A DNA stretch of 47,329 bases from Marinobacter segnicrescens (GCF_900111555.1 NZ_FOHZ01000020.1:1-47329); one strand, 5' to 3'. Shown: positions 7,462 through 18,003, numbered from the stretch's first letter. Numbers and translations: made by a program. Notes: generated by a model from the sequence alone, not told the origin.

Positions 7462-10281
7462 TCAGGCAAAGGAGCGGGTTTCACCCGGGCCTTCCACGTT
7501 GGTGACACAGCGGCCGCACAGATCGGCGTATTTCTCGTTCTGGCCGACGTCTTCCCGGTGGTGCCAGCAGCGTTCGCACTTGGCGTGGGCCGCCGGCGTT
7601 ACCTTGACCATCAGGCCTTCGTGGCCAGTCTGCTCGGCGCCATCTGCCTCGGAGACCGGGCGCACAGTGGCTTCGGAGGTAATCAGTACGAAGCGAAGCT
7701 CCTCGCCCAGGTGTTTCAGCCGGTCAGCCAGTTCGCCTTCACAGTACAGAGTGACTTCTGCACTGAGGGAGCCCTTGATCTCACTGCGGCCGCGAGCTTC
7801 CTCCAGGCACTTGTTTACGGCTTCCTTGACGCTGTAGATCTCGCGCCAGTAGTCACGGCCCAGTTCGGCATTATCGGGCAATGCGGTGAGGCCCTCGTAC
7901 CAGGTTTCGTAGAACACGGTCTCGCCCCGCTCACCCGGCAGGTGCTGCCAGATTTCATCGGCGGTGAAGCTGAGGATCGGGGCGATCCAGCGCACCAGGG
8001 CTTCGGCCACATGGTACAGCGCGGTCTGGCAGGAGCGACGGGCCAGGCTGTCAGCCGGGGTGGTGTACTGGCGATCCTTGATGATGTCCAGGTAGAAGCC
8101 ACCCAGGGTCGCTTCACAGAAGTTGTAGACCTTCTGGTAGATCCGCAGGAAGGCATAGTTGCCGTAGTCCTCGTTCAGCTCGTTTTGAAGCTGCAGCGCC
8201 CGGTCCACCATCCAGCGGTCCAGGGCAATCATGTCCTCCGGCATCACCATATGCTCCGCCGGATCGAAACCGGTGAGGTTGCTCAGCAGGAAACGGGCGG
8301 TATTACGGATGCGACGATAACCGTCAGCGGTCTGTTTGAGGATGTCCTTGGACACGGTCATCTCGCCGCTGTAGTCAGTAGCGGAGACCCACAGGCGCAG
8401 GATGTCGGCGCCCAGCTCGTTCATGACCTCCTGGGGCGCAATCACATTGCCCAGGGACTTGGACATCTTGCGGCCCTTGCCGTCAACGGTGAAACCATGG
8501 GTGAGCACCTGCCTGTAGGGCGCCACGCCGTTCATGGCAATGGAGGTCTTCAGGGACGACTGGAACCAGCCACGGTGCTGGTCGGAACCTTCCAGGTACA
8601 TATCCGCAGGGAACTGGCCCAGTTCCGGCCGCGGCCGGAGGACGGATTCGTGGGTAACGCCGGAGTCGAACCACACGTCCAGCGTGTCGGTGACCTTCTC
8701 GTACCGGTCCGCATCAGCGCCCAGCATGTCGTTGATGTCCAGGTCGTACCAGGCGTCAATACCGTCTTTCTCGATGGCCTGGGCGGCCTTTTCAATCAGG
8801 GCCTGGGTGTCCGGATGCAGCTCCTGGGTGTCCTTGTTCACAAACAGGGTGATAGGCACGCCCCAGGTGCGCTGACGGGAGATGCACCAGTCCGGGCTCT
8901 GCTCGAACATGGCTTCGATACGGTTCTGGCCCCAGGCCGGCACCCAGCGCACACCCTTGATCGCTTCCAGGGCATCGGCGCGGAGGTTTTCCTTGTCCAT
9001 GCTGATAAACCACTGGGGCGTCGCCCGGTAGATCAGAGGGGTCTTGGTACGCCAGCAGTGGGGGTAGCTGTGCTGGAACTTCTCAGAATGCACCAGTTTG
9101 CCTTCGCGCTCTAGCGCCGAACAGACAGGTTCGTCAGCCTTGTAAACGTGGACACCGGCAAATTCACCGGCGGCATCGGTGTAGGTACCGTCGGCCCGCA
9201 CCAGGCTGATCGTGCCGATGCCGTAGGCCTTGCCCACTTCAAAGTCTTCCATACCATGATCTGGCGCGGTATGAACTGCACCAGTACCGGCGTCTGTGGA
9301 AACGTGGTCACCCAGGACGACCGGCACCTGCTTGTCGTAGATAGGGTGGCGCAGTTCAAGCCGCTCCAGGGCCTCGCCCTTGCAGGTGGCCAGTATTTCA
9401 AACTGCGCCACACCCCAGCGGCTCATGATGCCTTCGACCATTTCAGCGGCCAGGATCATCCGCTCCGGTCCATGGCCCACATCGGTCTGCACCAGGGCGT
9501 ACTCCAGCTCGGCGTGAAGTGACACCGCCTGGTTGGCCGGGATGGTCCACGGAGTGGTGGTCCAGATCACGACAGAGACATCGCCCTGCCCCTGGTCGGT
9601 GCCGAAGGCCGCCAGTGCCTTGCCCTGGTCCACGGCAGTAAAGCGCACGTCGATCTGGGTTGAGGTCTTGTCCTGGTATTCAACTTCGGCCTCTGCCAGC
9701 GCGGACTGACCGACCACGCTCCAGTAGACCGGCTTGAACCCACGAACCAGGTGCCCCTTGGCGACGATCTTGCCAAGTGCACGCACGATACCCGCTTCCA
9801 CCTTCGGATCCATGGTCAGGTAGGGCTTGTCCCACTCACCCATGACACCCAGGCGGATAAAGTCCGCCTTCTGGCCTTCAATCTGTTTGGTGGCGTAATC
9901 CCGACAGGCCTGGCGGAAGGTCTTGTAGTCCACCTTGACCCCGGCCTTGCCGATTTCCTGTTCCACCTTGTGCTCGATCGGCAGGCCATGGCAGTCCCAG
10001 CCAGGCACGTAGGGCGCATCGAAGCCCATGAAACTGCGGGACTTGACGATCATGTCCTTGAGAATCTTGTTGACCGCGTGACCGATATGAATGCTGCCGT
10101 TGGCATAGGGAGGGCCATCGTGGAGGATGAACTTGTCACGGCCTTCCCGCTGCTGGCGCAGGGTGCCGTACACATCCAGGTCCTGCCAGCGCTTGAGCAT
10201 GTCTGGCTCGCGTTTGGCCAGGTTACCGCGCATGGGGAAGGCGGTTTCAGGCAGATTCAGCGTGTGCTTGTAGTCGCTCAT
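7462..10281 (-). CDS. ileS: Isoleucyl-tRNA synthetase
   Basis: 939 aa, normal for the bacterial enzyme. It charges tRNA-Ile and edits Val-tRNA-Ile. The HIGH motif is in [16 protein letters not shown], and the KMSKS motif is in [12 protein letters not shown]. The CP1 editing block is seen in [16 protein letters not shown] and [12 protein letters not shown]. The C-terminal zinc site has CERCWHH and CGRC. I set the start at ATG 10281 ([19 protein letters not shown]), which matches family N-termini and has GAGAG upstream. The frame is open another 36 codons into ribF, but that extension is not conserved. It lies 10 bp after ribF. Confidence 0.97.
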   Translation of the reverse strand: MSDYKHTLNLPETAFPMRGNLAKREPDMLKRWQDLDVYGTLRQQREGRDKFILHDGPPYANGSIHIGHAVNKILKDMIVKSRSFMGFDAPYVPGWDCHGLPIEHKVEQEIGKAGVKVDYKTFRQACRDYATKQIEGQKADFIRLGVMGEWDKPYLTMDPKVEAGIVRALGKIVAKGHLVRGFKPVYWSVVGQSALAEAEVEYQDKTSTQIDVRFTAVDQGKALAAFGTDQGQGDVSVVIWTTTPWTIPANQAVSLHAELEYALVQTDVGHGPERMILAAEMVEGIMSRWGVAQFEILATCKGEALERLELRHPIYDKQVPVVLGDHVSTDAGTGAVHTAPDHGMEDFEVGKAYGIGTISLVRADGTYTDAAGEFAGVHVYKADEPVCSALEREGKLVHSEKFQHSYPHCWRTKTPLIYRATPQWFISMDKENLRADALEAIKGVRWVPAWGQNRIEAMFEQSPDWCISRQRTWGVPITLFVNKDTQELHPDTQALIEKAAQAIEKDGIDAWYDLDINDMLGADADRYEKVTDTLDVWFDSGVTHESVLRPRPELGQFPADMYLEGSDQHRGWFQSSLKTSIAMNGVAPYRQVLTHGFTVDGKGRKMSKSLGNVIAPQEVMNELGADILRLWVSATDYSGEMTVSKDILKQTADGYRRIRNTARFLLSNLTGFDPAEHMVMPEDMIALDRWMVDRALQLQNELNEDYGNYAFLRIYQKVYNFCEATLGGFYLDIIKDRQYTTPADSLARRSCQTALYHVAEALVRWIAPILSFTADEIWQHLPGERGETVFYETWYEGLTALPDNAELGRDYWREIYSVKEAVNKCLEEARGRSEIKGSLSAEVTLYCEGELADRLKHLGEELRFVLITSEATVRPVSEADGAEQTGHEGLMVKVTPAAHAKCERCWHHREDVGQNEKYADLCGRCVTNVEGPGETRSFA

Positions 10282-10291
10282 AATCTCTCGG

Positions 10292-11263
10292 TCAGTGTTG
10301 GTTGGCGACCGTGCCGTGGTCGGCGATCCACGCCCGGGCATTCTCGAAATCCCGGGCGATCTGGTCTTTGAGTTCGTCAATGGAATCAAACTTGGTCTCG
10401 TCCCGCAGCGGGTGGCGGAACGTGACAGCTATACGCTGGCCATAAAGTGTGCCAGCAAAGTCCAGCAGGTGCACTTCCAGCGAAGGCTGGCGCCCGTCTA
10501 CCGTGGGCCGCAGTCCGATATTGGCCACGCCATCACAGCGGGAGCCGTCCGGCAGCGCCACGTCAACCACGTACACACCCCGCAGGGGGGCCAGCCGGCC
10601 CAGCATGATGTTGACGGTGGGTGCTCCGATGGTACGGCCCAGCTGCCGGCCGTATACCACCTTGCCACGAATCGTGTAAGGGTGGCCCAACAGTCGGCCG
10701 GCCAGTTCAAGCTGGTTTTCCTGCAAGGCGTTGCGTATCCGGGTACTGCTGACCCGCTCACCGTCAATGGTTACGGTTCGGGTGTTTTCCACAGAGAAGC
10801 CCTCTGTCTCCCCCACGTCACGAAGCAGCTGGAAATCGCCGGCGCGGTCGCAGCCGAAACGGAAGTCGTCCCCCACGACCAGGTGATGCACCTTCAGGCC
10901 ATCAATCAGAACGTCTTCGATAAAGCCCATGCCGGAATAGCTCCGGAAGTTCTCGTCGAACTTCAGGCACAGCACACAGTCCACCCCGTGGGACAGGATG
11001 GCCTCGAACTTCTGACGAAACCCGGTCAGCCTGGGCGGGGCGTCATCCCCCTGGAAGAACTCCCGGGGCTGGGGCTCGAACACCATGGCGACCGAGGGTA
11101 CGCCGAGTTCGGTGGCCTTGTCCTTGACCTGGTCAAGGATGGTCTGATGCCCCAGGTGCACACCATCAAAGTTGCCCACGGTGGCCACACAGCCCCGGGA
11201 CAGAAAGGTATTCTCCTGGTGTGACAGTAGCTTGAGGTTGGTCAGCCCCCGGATCAGACGCAT
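10292..11263 (-). CDS. ribF: Bifunctional riboflavin kinase / FAD synthetase
   Basis: 323 aa. The protein phosphorylates riboflavin to FMN and adenylylates FMN to FAD. The N-terminal nucleotidyltransferase half has [14 protein letters not shown] (about residues 27-40), the FMN-binding VVGDDFRFG, and STRIRNAL. The C-terminal kinase half has [11 protein letters not shown] (the PTxN motif) and [13 protein letters not shown]. It leads the operon ribF-ileS-lspA-fkpB-ispH. A TATAAT -10 box lies 66-71 bp upstream of the ATG. Confidence 0.95.
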   Translation of the reverse strand: MRLIRGLTNLKLLSHQENTFLSRGCVATVGNFDGVHLGHQTILDQVKDKATELGVPSVAMVFEPQPREFFQGDDAPPRLTGFRQKFEAILSHGVDCVLCLKFDENFRSYSGMGFIEDVLIDGLKVHHLVVGDDFRFGCDRAGDFQLLRDVGETEGFSVENTRTVTIDGERVSSTRIRNALQENQLELAGRLLGHPYTIRGKVVYGRQLGRTIGAPTVNIMLGRLAPLRGVYVVDVALPDGSRCDGVANIGLRPTVDGRQPSLEVHLLDFAGTLYGQRIAVTFRHPLRDETKFDSIDELKDQIARDFENARAWIADHGTVANQH

Positions 11264-11328
11264 GCGTACTGCGAACCCTCTGTTGAATGCTTGCCAGCGA
11301 CCCCATGGTGCTGGTGAGAAAACGCGCG

Positions 11329-11358
11329 ATTATAACCTATCGACGGCGGAAATGTCTT
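11329..11358 (-). promoter_or_regulatory. Candidate promoter of the ribF-ispH operon
   Basis: On the minus strand a perfect TATAAT lies at 11334-11329, in the 73-bp gap between murJ and ribF. An AAGACA-like -35 lies 18 bp upstream, inside the murJ 3' end. The -35 match is weak, so only the -10 is strong evidence. Confidence 0.45.
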
Positions 11359-12914
11359 ACCCTCACGCCCACCAGGGCCAGCGCCAGGAAGTAGGCCGCC
11401 ACACCAGCCACCACCAGGACGGCCATCTCCAGCGCCCGCTCCATACCGCCATAAGCCAGCCAGGTGGAAACTGGCTCATTCAGCAACAGGATAACGACTG
11501 CCAGCACACCATTGGCAATGGCGAGTTGCAGCAGGAACCTGGCGGCCCCGGACTGGGCCTTCCAGGCACCCTCTTTCGCCAGCCCACGCCAGAGCAGGAA
11601 CGCATTCAGCCAGGCAGACAGGGAGGTGGCCAGGGCCAGGCCGGCGTGGGCCAGCGGCAGAATCAGCGCCAGGTTGAAGACCATGTTGGCCACCATGGCG
11701 ATGACACCGATCTTGACCGGCGTTTTGGTGTCTTCCCGGGCAAAGAACCCCGGCGCCAGCACCTTGATCAGCATAAAGGCGAGCAACCCCAGGGAATAGG
11801 CCCGCAGGCTCTGGGCCGACATGGCCACGTCCCGGTCGGTCACCTCGCCGTAATGGAACAGGGTGGCAATCAGCGGCTCGGCCAGCAGCACCAATGCGAC
11901 TGCCGCAGGCAGGCCGATCAGCAGCACGGCCCGAACCGCCCAGTCCACGGTAGCCGCAAATTCGTCTCGAGACTGCGAGGCGTGCTTGCGGGAAAGGTTT
12001 GGCAGGATCACCGTGCCGATCGCAATCCCGAAAACCCCTAGAGGCAGCTCCGAGAGCCGGTCCGAATAATAGAGCCAGGACACACTGCCGGTCTGCAGAA
12101 ACGACGCCAGCACCGTATCCAGCAGCAGGTTGATCTGGCTGACGGATACCCCGAACAGGGCCGGGGCCATCAGCTTCAGGATCCGGCGAACGCCCTCGTG
12201 GCGGTAATCCACCCGCGGCCGGGGCATCAACCCCAGACGCATCAGGAACGGCAACTGGAAAAACAGCTGCAACGCACCGGCGATAAACACGCCCCAGGCC
12301 AGCGCCATGACCGGCTCGTCCATCAACGGCGTCATAAAGATCGCTGCGCTGATCATCGACAGGTTGAGGATGACCGGCGTGAACGCCGGGACCGCAAACC
12401 GGTCGTAGCTGTTGAGGATGGCCCCGGCAAATGCTGTCAGAGAGATCAGCAACAAATAAGGAAAGGTGATGCGCAGCATGTCGCTGGCCAGGCCGAACTT
12501 GACGGCGTCATCGGTAAAGCCCGGCGCGAAGACGGCCGTTAGCACCGGGGAGCCAGCCATGGCCACCACAGTGACCGCCAACAACACCAACCCCAGGGAG
12601 CCGGCCACCGCATTCACCAGCCGTCTGACCTCGGTGATGTCACCTTGCTCACGGTAGGACGAAAGCACCGGAACGAAGGCCTGGGAAAAAGCGCCCTCGG
12701 CAAACAGGCGGCGCAGGAAGTTGGGGATTTTGAAAGCGACAAAGAAGGCATCTGCCCCGGCGCCGGCCCCGAAATAACGGGCAATCACCATATCCCGCAC
12801 CAGCCCCAGTACCCGGGACAGCATGGTCATCACCCCTACCACGCCGGAGGATCGCAACAGGCCGGGGGCTTTCGGGGGTTGTGGCGGGGCTTCCTGTGAC
12901 TCCGACTGGCTCAT
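11337..12914 (-). CDS. murJ: Lipid II flippase MurJ (MviN)
   Basis: 525 aa with about 14 predicted membrane helices. MurJ moves lipid II across the inner membrane for peptidoglycan synthesis. The N-terminus LLRSSGVVGVMTMLSRVLGLVRDMVIARYFGAGAGADAF is the family signature, with the conserved substrate-site arginines in SRVLGLVRD. FKIPNFLRRLFAEGAFSQAFVPVLS is also diagnostic. It precedes ribF on the same strand, with a separate promoter for ribF, and is divergent from rpsT. Confidence 0.96.
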   Translation of the reverse strand: MSQSESQEAPPQPPKAPGLLRSSGVVGVMTMLSRVLGLVRDMVIARYFGAGAGADAFFVAFKIPNFLRRLFAEGAFSQAFVPVLSSYREQGDITEVRRLVNAVAGSLGLVLLAVTVVAMAGSPVLTAVFAPGFTDDAVKFGLASDMLRITFPYLLLISLTAFAGAILNSYDRFAVPAFTPVILNLSMISAAIFMTPLMDEPVMALAWGVFIAGALQLFFQLPFLMRLGLMPRPRVDYRHEGVRRILKLMAPALFGVSVSQINLLLDTVLASFLQTGSVSWLYYSDRLSELPLGVFGIAIGTVILPNLSRKHASQSRDEFAATVDWAVRAVLLIGLPAAVALVLLAEPLIATLFHYGEVTDRDVAMSAQSLRAYSLGLLAFMLIKVLAPGFFAREDTKTPVKIGVIAMVANMVFNLALILPLAHAGLALATSLSAWLNAFLLWRGLAKEGAWKAQSGAARFLLQLAIANGVLAVVILLLNEPVSTWLAYGGMERALEMAVLVVAGVAAYFLALALVGVRVRHFRRR

Positions 12915-12989
12915 TCAGACCGCTTCCTGTGGTAATGGTGGCGGGAGTTTATCACAGGCTTTCGGGCCGTCGTGAAGCGCTCCCGGCTC

Positions 12990-13041
12990 TTGACATTGGC
13001 GGCATCTGAAGGCATGATTCCGCGTCATTTATTTTGACGCG
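12990..13041 (+). promoter_or_regulatory. rpsT promoter and leader stem-loop
   Basis: TTGACA at 12990-12995 is followed after 17 bp by CATGAT at 13013-13018, a good sigma-70 arrangement with 4 of 6 matches at -10. A perfect 7-bp stem follows, CGCGTCA at 13021-13027 pairing with TGACGCG at 13035-13041 around a seven-base AT-rich loop. The leader is about 110 nt. In E. coli, S20 represses translation of its own mRNA, so the leader may take part in this. That role is inference. Confidence 0.5.
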
Positions 13042-13139
13042 TCGAATGCAGTGGGCGCGGCTACGATTGTCGGGGCGACTTCCGCGAAGGCGCTCTCAGC
13101 GAATTCAGATTTTCACACAGATTTTTCAGGAGTTACACG

Positions 13140-13406
13140 GTGGCAAATACCCCGCAAGCCAAGAAGCGCGCACGTCAGAACGAGAAGAACCGCAAGCATA
13201 ACGCCAGCCTGCGGTCCATGGCGCGTACCTATATGAAGAAGGTTCAGGCCAAGATCGAGGCCGGCAACTACGAAGAAGCCCAGAAGGCCTTCCAGGAAGC
13301 CCAGCCGATCATGGACAGCATGGTCAACAAGGGCATCTTCGCCAAGAACAAGGTTGCTCGCCACAAGAGCCGTCTGACCACCAAGATCAAGGCGCTGAAA
13401 GCCTGA
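13140..13406 (+). CDS. rpsT: 30S ribosomal protein S20
   Basis: 88 aa, typical size, highly basic. The sequence [20 protein letters not shown] at the N-terminus and [12 protein letters not shown] at the C-terminus are S20 hallmarks. It binds 16S rRNA early in small-subunit assembly. The start is GTG, eight bases after AGGAG. A non-AUG start is also seen in E. coli rpsT (UUG), where it is part of autogenous translational control. It is a single-gene unit with its own terminator, divergent from murJ. Confidence 0.97.
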   Translation: MANTPQAKKRARQNEKNRKHNASLRSMARTYMKKVQAKIEAGNYEEAQKAFQEAQPIMDSMVNKGIFAKNKVARHKSRLTTKIKALKA

Positions 13407-13422
13407 TTGGTCAGATCGACTG

Positions 13423-13450
13423 AAAAACCCCGCCACGGCGGGGTTTTTTT
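13423..13450 (+). terminator. Rho-independent terminator of rpsT
   Basis: A-run, then CCCCGCC paired with GGCGGGG around a tight AC loop, then seven Ts. It begins 17 bp after the rpsT stop and is a textbook intrinsic terminator. Confidence 0.92.
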
Positions 13451-13536
13451 ATTGGACAAAATTCGTCCCCTGCTGGCCTCCCCCACCGCCAATACGGTTA
13501 AGATGCCCATACTCATCCAATGACAAGGTGCGAATT

Positions 13537-14157
13537 ATGGCGGACAACATCCACTTCTACGAACCGTCCAACGGCCACGGGCTGGCCCATGATCCGTTCA
13601 ACGCCCTGGTGGCACCACGCCCCATCGGCTGGATCTCCTCCCGCGATGGCCGGGGCAACCTGAACCTTGCGCCCTACAGTTTCTTCAATGCGTTCAATTA
13701 CCACCCGCCCATCGTCGGTTTCGCCAGCATCGGCTACAAGGACTCTGTACGTAACGCCGAGGAAACCGGTGAGTTCTGCTGGAACCTGGTCACCCGCCCG
13801 TTAAGCGAAGCCATGAATGAAACCTGCGCTGCGGTAGGTCCTGAGGAGAACGAATTCACCCTCTCCGGGTTGACGCCGAGGCCTTCGCAAGTCATTTCAG
13901 CGCCCCATGTAGCCGAAAGTCCGGTGGCCCTGGAGTGTCGGGTATCCCAGGTACTACGCCTCACCGGCGCCGATGGTGTACCCGTGGATACCTGGATGGT
14001 CTACGGCGAGGTGGTGGGAGTGCATATCGCCAAACACCTGCTCAAGGACGGCATATACGACACCGGCGCCGCCGAACCGGTGATGCGTGGTGGTGGCCCG
14101 GCGGACTATTTCAGCGTCGGACCGGAGCAGAAATTCCGGATGCATCGCCCTGACTGA
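13537..14157 (+). CDS. Flavin reductase-like FMN-binding protein
   Basis: 206 aa from the ATG at 13537, chosen because AAGGTG lies six bases upstream. The sequence NALVAPRPIGWISSRDGRGNLNLAPYSFFNAFNYHPPIVGFA is the flavin reductase-like split-barrel signature. Further in are TGEFCWNLVTRPLSEAMNET and ECRVSQVLRL. Members bind FMN and many reduce flavins with NAD(P)H, or supply FMNH2 to an oxygenase. No partner oxygenase lies beside it, and the physiological substrate is unknown. It sits alone between rpsT and a convergent BCCT gene. Confidence 0.8.
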   Translation: MADNIHFYEPSNGHGLAHDPFNALVAPRPIGWISSRDGRGNLNLAPYSFFNAFNYHPPIVGFASIGYKDSVRNAEETGEFCWNLVTRPLSEAMNETCAAVGPEENEFTLSGLTPRPSQVISAPHVAESPVALECRVSQVLRLTGADGVPVDTWMVYGEVVGVHIAKHLLKDGIYDTGAAEPVMRGGGPADYFSVGPEQKFRMHRPD

Positions 14158-14203
14158 GACTGCAGGACAGCGCGGCGCCCCCGTGCCGCGCCATACCAGT
14201 CGC

Positions 14204-15817
14204 CTATAACTCTTCTATATCCGGCCTGCGCCCGATGGAGACATCCTTGATGCGCTCGGAGGCAAACCCGCGCAGCAAGGCAAACATCATGGTAAACACC
14301 AGGATGAACATGGGCAGGCCAACCACCGTAATGACCTCCTGAAGTGCCGTCAGCCCGGCATCACCAGCCAGGACAATCAGCATGACCGCGAGCAGACCCT
14401 CTGACACACCCCAGAATACCCTTTGATGCCAAGGGCCAGGATCCGGGGTACCGGTGCAGAGCATATCCACCACCAGCGAGGCGGAGTCCGATGAGGTGGC
14501 AAAGAAGATGGCCACGATCACCACGGCCAGCCCCTGTATCAGGGTTGCGAAGGGGTAGTTCTCGAAAAAGGCGAACATGGCCAGTGGAATACTTTCTTCC
14601 ACCGCAGCAGACAGTGAACCGGCCTGGGCACCGAGCGCCGCCCTCGCCTGCTCACCAATGCCATCAATTTCCATCGCAGACCAGCCATAGATGGCAAACC
14701 AGACCAGGGTGAAAACGGAAGGCGCGAAGAGGACTCCCAAGACGAACTCCCGGATGGTCCGCCCGCGAGAAATACGGGCTACGAAAATACCGATAAAGGG
14801 TGACCAGGTTACCGTCCACGCCCAGTAGAACACTGTCCAGTTGCCCTGCCAGCCCCAGCCGCCTTCCTGGTGGGTGTATTGCGCCAGCGCATCGTTCCAG
14901 AAGGCCATGGGCAGCAGGTTGGTAATATAGATGCCGAAGGTTTCCACAATCGCCCGGAGAAGGAAGACGGTAGACCCGGCAAACAGCACAAACAGCATCA
15001 AACCCACCGCCATGCCGATGTTCAGGTTGGACAGAAACTTGATGCCCTTGTCGAGGCCAGCCACGATAGAAGTTACTGCAACCGTGGTGAGCACCAGGAT
15101 GATAGACACCTTGGTGGTGACATCATCCGGAAGCCCCAGCAGTTCGCTCAATCCTGCGTTGATCTGCTGGGTGCCCAGCCCGATGGAGACGGCAACCCCG
15201 AACAGGGTTCCAAGAATGGCAAAGATATCCAGTGTCTTGCCAAGCGGGCCGTAGATACGGTCACCGATGAGCGGGAAAAAAACCGAGCTGAAACGCATGG
15301 GCAGGTCGTACCTGTAGATAAAGTACGCAAACGCGAGCCCCGGCAGGGTGAAGATAGCCCAGGTATGCAGCCCCAGGTGGTAAATCGCGAAGCCCATGGC
15401 ATCGTCCGCCGCATCCACCGTGAATGGCTCCACCTCGGGACGCGGTGGATTGGCGAAGTGGGAGATGGGCTCGGCAACCCCCCAGAACATAAGCACGGTA
15501 CCGATACCACCGGCGAATAACATGGTGAACCAGGAAATATTTCCGTAGTCCGGCCGGGCATGGTTGCCGCCAAGGCGAATGGAACCGTGGCGACTCAACG
15601 CCGCCCACAGGAGAAATGCCACCCAGCTGGTCACGCCGAAGATAAAGAACCAGCCCAGGTTGGTGACGATCCACTCCCGCCCACTGCCAAAGGCTGCACC
15701 AATGGCTTCTGGCGCCAAAAGCAGTGCAACCAGGAAGGCCACCATAATGCCAGCTGACCAGAAGAATATGGTTGTATCAGTGCGTAGCCGCAGGATCCTT
15801 GCCAACGTTTCCATCAT
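14204..15817 (-). CDS. BCCT-family transporter (betaine/carnitine/choline type)
   Basis: 537 aa, 12 predicted membrane helices. The BCCT core is visible as WTVFYWAWTVTWSPFIGIFV followed by ARISRGRTIREFVLG, which carries the aromatic box residues. FAGGIGTVLMFWGVAEPISH and FATSSDSASLVVDML are other family blocks. These carriers take up osmolytes such as glycine betaine or choline with Na+ or H+. The C-terminal extension is short, so there is no long osmosensing tail like that of BetP. I chose the ATG at 15817, which has GGAGGG eight bases upstream; the frame opens 17 codons earlier. It lies 117 bp downstream of azlD and may or may not share its transcript. Confidence 0.92.
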   Translation of the reverse strand: MMETLARILRLRTDTTIFFWSAGIMVAFLVALLLAPEAIGAAFGSGREWIVTNLGWFFIFGVTSWVAFLLWAALSRHGSIRLGGNHARPDYGNISWFTMLFAGGIGTVLMFWGVAEPISHFANPPRPEVEPFTVDAADDAMGFAIYHLGLHTWAIFTLPGLAFAYFIYRYDLPMRFSSVFFPLIGDRIYGPLGKTLDIFAILGTLFGVAVSIGLGTQQINAGLSELLGLPDDVTTKVSIILVLTTVAVTSIVAGLDKGIKFLSNLNIGMAVGLMLFVLFAGSTVFLLRAIVETFGIYITNLLPMAFWNDALAQYTHQEGGWGWQGNWTVFYWAWTVTWSPFIGIFVARISRGRTIREFVLGVLFAPSVFTLVWFAIYGWSAMEIDGIGEQARAALGAQAGSLSAAVEESIPLAMFAFFENYPFATLIQGLAVVIVAIFFATSSDSASLVVDMLCTGTPDPGPWHQRVFWGVSEGLLAVMLIVLAGDAGLTALQEVITVVGLPMFILVFTMMFALLRGFASERIKDVSIGRRPDIEEL

Positions 15818-15934
15818 ATTGTCGCCCTCCATGCCTGAAAGGTAGGAGCAAACGACAGGCCCAGCCAACGCATTGCAAATATTTCATGGGCTATGACCGG
15901 AATGGTTCACCAAGCCGATGTAAGGACACATAGA

Positions 15935-16249
15935 TTAACCGGTAAAAAGTCGCACCAGTGCTGCAGCGAGAATACCGGCGGCGATAGCCGGCAGGGGGCG
16001 TTGCATGATGAGCATGGTCAAGGCCGTGGTAGCCAATGCCGCCAGCGCGCCAGCGTCGCCACTGAAGGCCATGGGTACGATAATTGCGATCAGCACCGAG
16101 CTGGCCATGGTATTGATAAAGCTTTCAATGCGGGGGCTGATCCGTACAAACGACATGACAAACGCCCCGCCGTACCGGGTGGCCAGCGTAACCACAGCCA
16201 TCAGAGCGATAATGATCAGGATACCTGTGGGAGTGGTTTCGACCGTCAT
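15935..16249 (-). CDS. azlD: AzlD-family small membrane subunit of amino acid exporter
   Basis: 104 aa with four hydrophobic helices. TRYGGAFVM near the N-terminus and the C-terminal RPLPAIAAGILAAALVRLFTG fit AzlD. AzlD pairs with AzlC in a two-subunit exporter of branched-chain amino acids (as in BrnFE). The ATG overlaps the azlC stop by one base, giving a coupled azlC-azlD pair. Confidence 0.85.
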   Translation of the reverse strand: MTVETTPTGILIIIALMAVVTLATRYGGAFVMSFVRISPRIESFINTMASSVLIAIIVPMAFSGDAGALAALATTALTMLIMQRPLPAIAAGILAAALVRLFTG

Positions 16250-16986
16250 TACGCCTCCGGGTCAGGCCGGGGTTTGGCAACCCGCCCGGTTTCAAGCCAG
16301 AAGAAGCCAACCACCCCACCGGCGAGCGCGCCAACAACCACATGGATATTGGGCGGCAACCATCGCCATGCCGCCAGCGCAGCAGCCGAGGCAACGCCCC
16401 AGGCCACCAGGGTACGAGGGGATTTCTTACCACCTAGGGCCATGGCCAGCAAAAAACACCCCAGTACCATGTCCAGGCCCAATGCCTGGGGATCCTTCAG
16501 CAGGCCGCCGAAGTAAACACCCAGGATGGTGCCGATCACCCAGGCCAGCCACAGCACCAGGCCACCACCAACGATCACTTCCAGGTTCTTGCGGCCGTTC
16601 TGGTAATCCTGTGCGGCGACCGCCCAGTTCGCATCCGTTAACAACAACAGCACGCCGTAGCGCTTTACCGGCGGCAGCTCCCGTAGCACCGGGTACAACG
16701 AGGCCCCCATCAGCAGATGCCGGGAATTGATGGCAAAGACCACGGCCAGTAACGGCACCAGCGACACTTCCGTTCCCCACATATCCACCGCGGCAAACTG
16801 GGAGGCACCAGCAAACACCGTCACGCTCATCAGCAGAGCCTGCAGCGGCTCCAGCCCTTCCTGCACCGCAGCCAGACCGAAGGCCGCCCCGAAAGCGACG
16901 ACAAACAGAGAGATTGGTAGCAGCCGGAAGAATTCTGCACGGACTCTGGCCGGCTGCCACTGGTAGGGATAGGGAGTGGCAGACAT
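16249..16986 (-). CDS. azlC: AzlC-family branched-chain amino acid exporter, large subunit
   Basis: 245 aa, about seven helices. The family core FGAAFGLAAVQEGLEPLQALLMSVTVFAGASQFAAVDMWG is clear, and FAINSRHLLMGASLYPVLREL is the second AzlC block. It forms an exporter with AzlD; substrates in characterised members are leucine, isoleucine, valine and methionine. It starts 40 bp after arcC on the same strand, so it may be read from the arginine deiminase operon, an unusual pairing. Confidence 0.88.
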   Translation of the reverse strand: MSATPYPYQWQPARVRAEFFRLLPISLFVVAFGAAFGLAAVQEGLEPLQALLMSVTVFAGASQFAAVDMWGTEVSLVPLLAVVFAINSRHLLMGASLYPVLRELPPVKRYGVLLLLTDANWAVAAQDYQNGRKNLEVIVGGGLVLWLAWVIGTILGVYFGGLLKDPQALGLDMVLGCFLLAMALGGKKSPRTLVAWGVASAAALAAWRWLPPNIHVVVGALAGGVVGFFWLETGRVAKPRPDPEA

Positions 16987-17026
16987 GAAAGGAACCTAAC
17001 AGAATTTGCGGCCTCTGGCACGTAAT

Positions 17027-17944
17027 TCAGGCGGCCCCAGCCCGGACCACTCGGGTCCCTGCCTTCCCCTCAAGAATAGCCAGCGCATCTTCCAGCCGCC
17101 CGATACCACTGATTCCACCACCCTCGGCAAATGCCCGGGCAGCGGCCAGCTTGGGTCCCATGGAGCCGGCCGGCAGGTTGAGGCTGTCAGCCTCAGCGAT
17201 GGTCAGCCGATGAAGGGGAGTGGCAGTGTCCTTACCGAAGTCACGATAGACAGCATCCACGTCGGTGAGCAGCAGGAGCACATCGGCATCCAGCTCGGTG
17301 GCCAGGAGAGCGCTGGCGGCGTCCTTGTCGATGACCGCCTCCACCCCAACCATACTGCCGTCGTCACGGCGCAGCATCGGAATACCGCCGCCCCCCGCAC
17401 AGATAACCACAACGCCCTGGTCCAGCAGCAGTTTCAGTACCCGCATGTCCGGGATTTCCAGGGGCTTTGGCGAAGGGACAACCCTGCGCCATTTGTCCCC
17501 GTCACGGGCAATCTGCCAACCGGCAGCTTCCGCCCTCGCTTCGGCTTCCGCCTTTTCATACACCGGCCCGACAAACTTGGTCGGGTTACGAAAAGCGGGG
17601 TCATCCCTGTCCACCCGAACCTGGGTCAGCAAGGTAGCGACCGGGCGATCGTGCCCAAGGGCGTTCTCCAGCTCCTGCTCAATGATGTAACCGATCATGC
17701 CTTCGGTTTCCGCCCCCAGCACATCCAGCGGGTAAGCCTCATCGGGCTTGTAGGCGGCTCCCTGTAATGCCAGCAGGCCCACCTGTGGCCCATTGCCATG
17801 GGTGATGACCAGCTGGTGCCCGGCGCGGACAATTCGAGCCAAGGACTCTGCCGCAGTCTTTACGTTGGCCCTCTGGGCCTCGGCGGTCAGGGGTTCACCG
17901 CGCCGCAAAAGGGCATTGCCACCCAGGGCTGCAACCACACGCAT
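17027..17944 (-). CDS. arcC: Carbamate kinase
   Basis: 305 aa from ATG 17944, preceded by CGGAGTC. It converts carbamoyl phosphate and ADP to ATP, ammonia and CO2 in the arginine deiminase pathway. The N-terminal [53 protein letters not shown] and [10 protein letters not shown] are family motifs. [15 protein letters not shown] is the conserved C-terminal block. It follows arcA by 59 bp that hold a strong hairpin, which may lower its expression relative to arcA. arcB, which would make carbamoyl phosphate from citrulline, is not adjacent. Confidence 0.95.
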   Translation of the reverse strand: MRVVAALGGNALLRRGEPLTAEAQRANVKTAAESLARIVRAGHQLVITHGNGPQVGLLALQGAAYKPDEAYPLDVLGAETEGMIGYIIEQELENALGHDRPVATLLTQVRVDRDDPAFRNPTKFVGPVYEKAEAEARAEAAGWQIARDGDKWRRVVPSPKPLEIPDMRVLKLLLDQGVVVICAGGGGIPMLRRDDGSMVGVEAVIDKDAASALLATELDADVLLLLTDVDAVYRDFGKDTATPLHRLTIAEADSLNLPAGSMGPKLAAARAFAEGGGISGIGRLEDALAILEGKAGTRVVRAGAA

Positions 17945-17970
17945 AGAGCAGACTCCGTTGATCACAATTC

Positions 17971-18002
17971 AGAGAAAGGCCCCCGCCGATCGGCCGGGGC
18001 CT
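17971..18002 (-). terminator. Hairpin after arcA, possible partial terminator or mRNA-processing stem
   Basis: On the minus strand AGGCCCC and GGGGCCT (18002-17977) enclose an inner GCC/GGC stem with GATC loop, followed by TTTCTCT. It starts directly after the arcA stop. The T-rich tail is interrupted, so read-through into arcC is likely. Confidence 0.6.
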
Positions 18003-18003
18003 G

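Noticed and set aside
7036..9114. A 692-codon open frame opposite lspA and ileS
   Set aside because: It is the antisense shadow of two certain genes in a GC-rich sequence and has no family motifs.
10282..10389. A 36-codon N-terminal extension of IleS
   Set aside because: It overlaps ribF and is not conserved. The start [12 protein letters not shown] has a good Shine-Dalgarno and fits the family.
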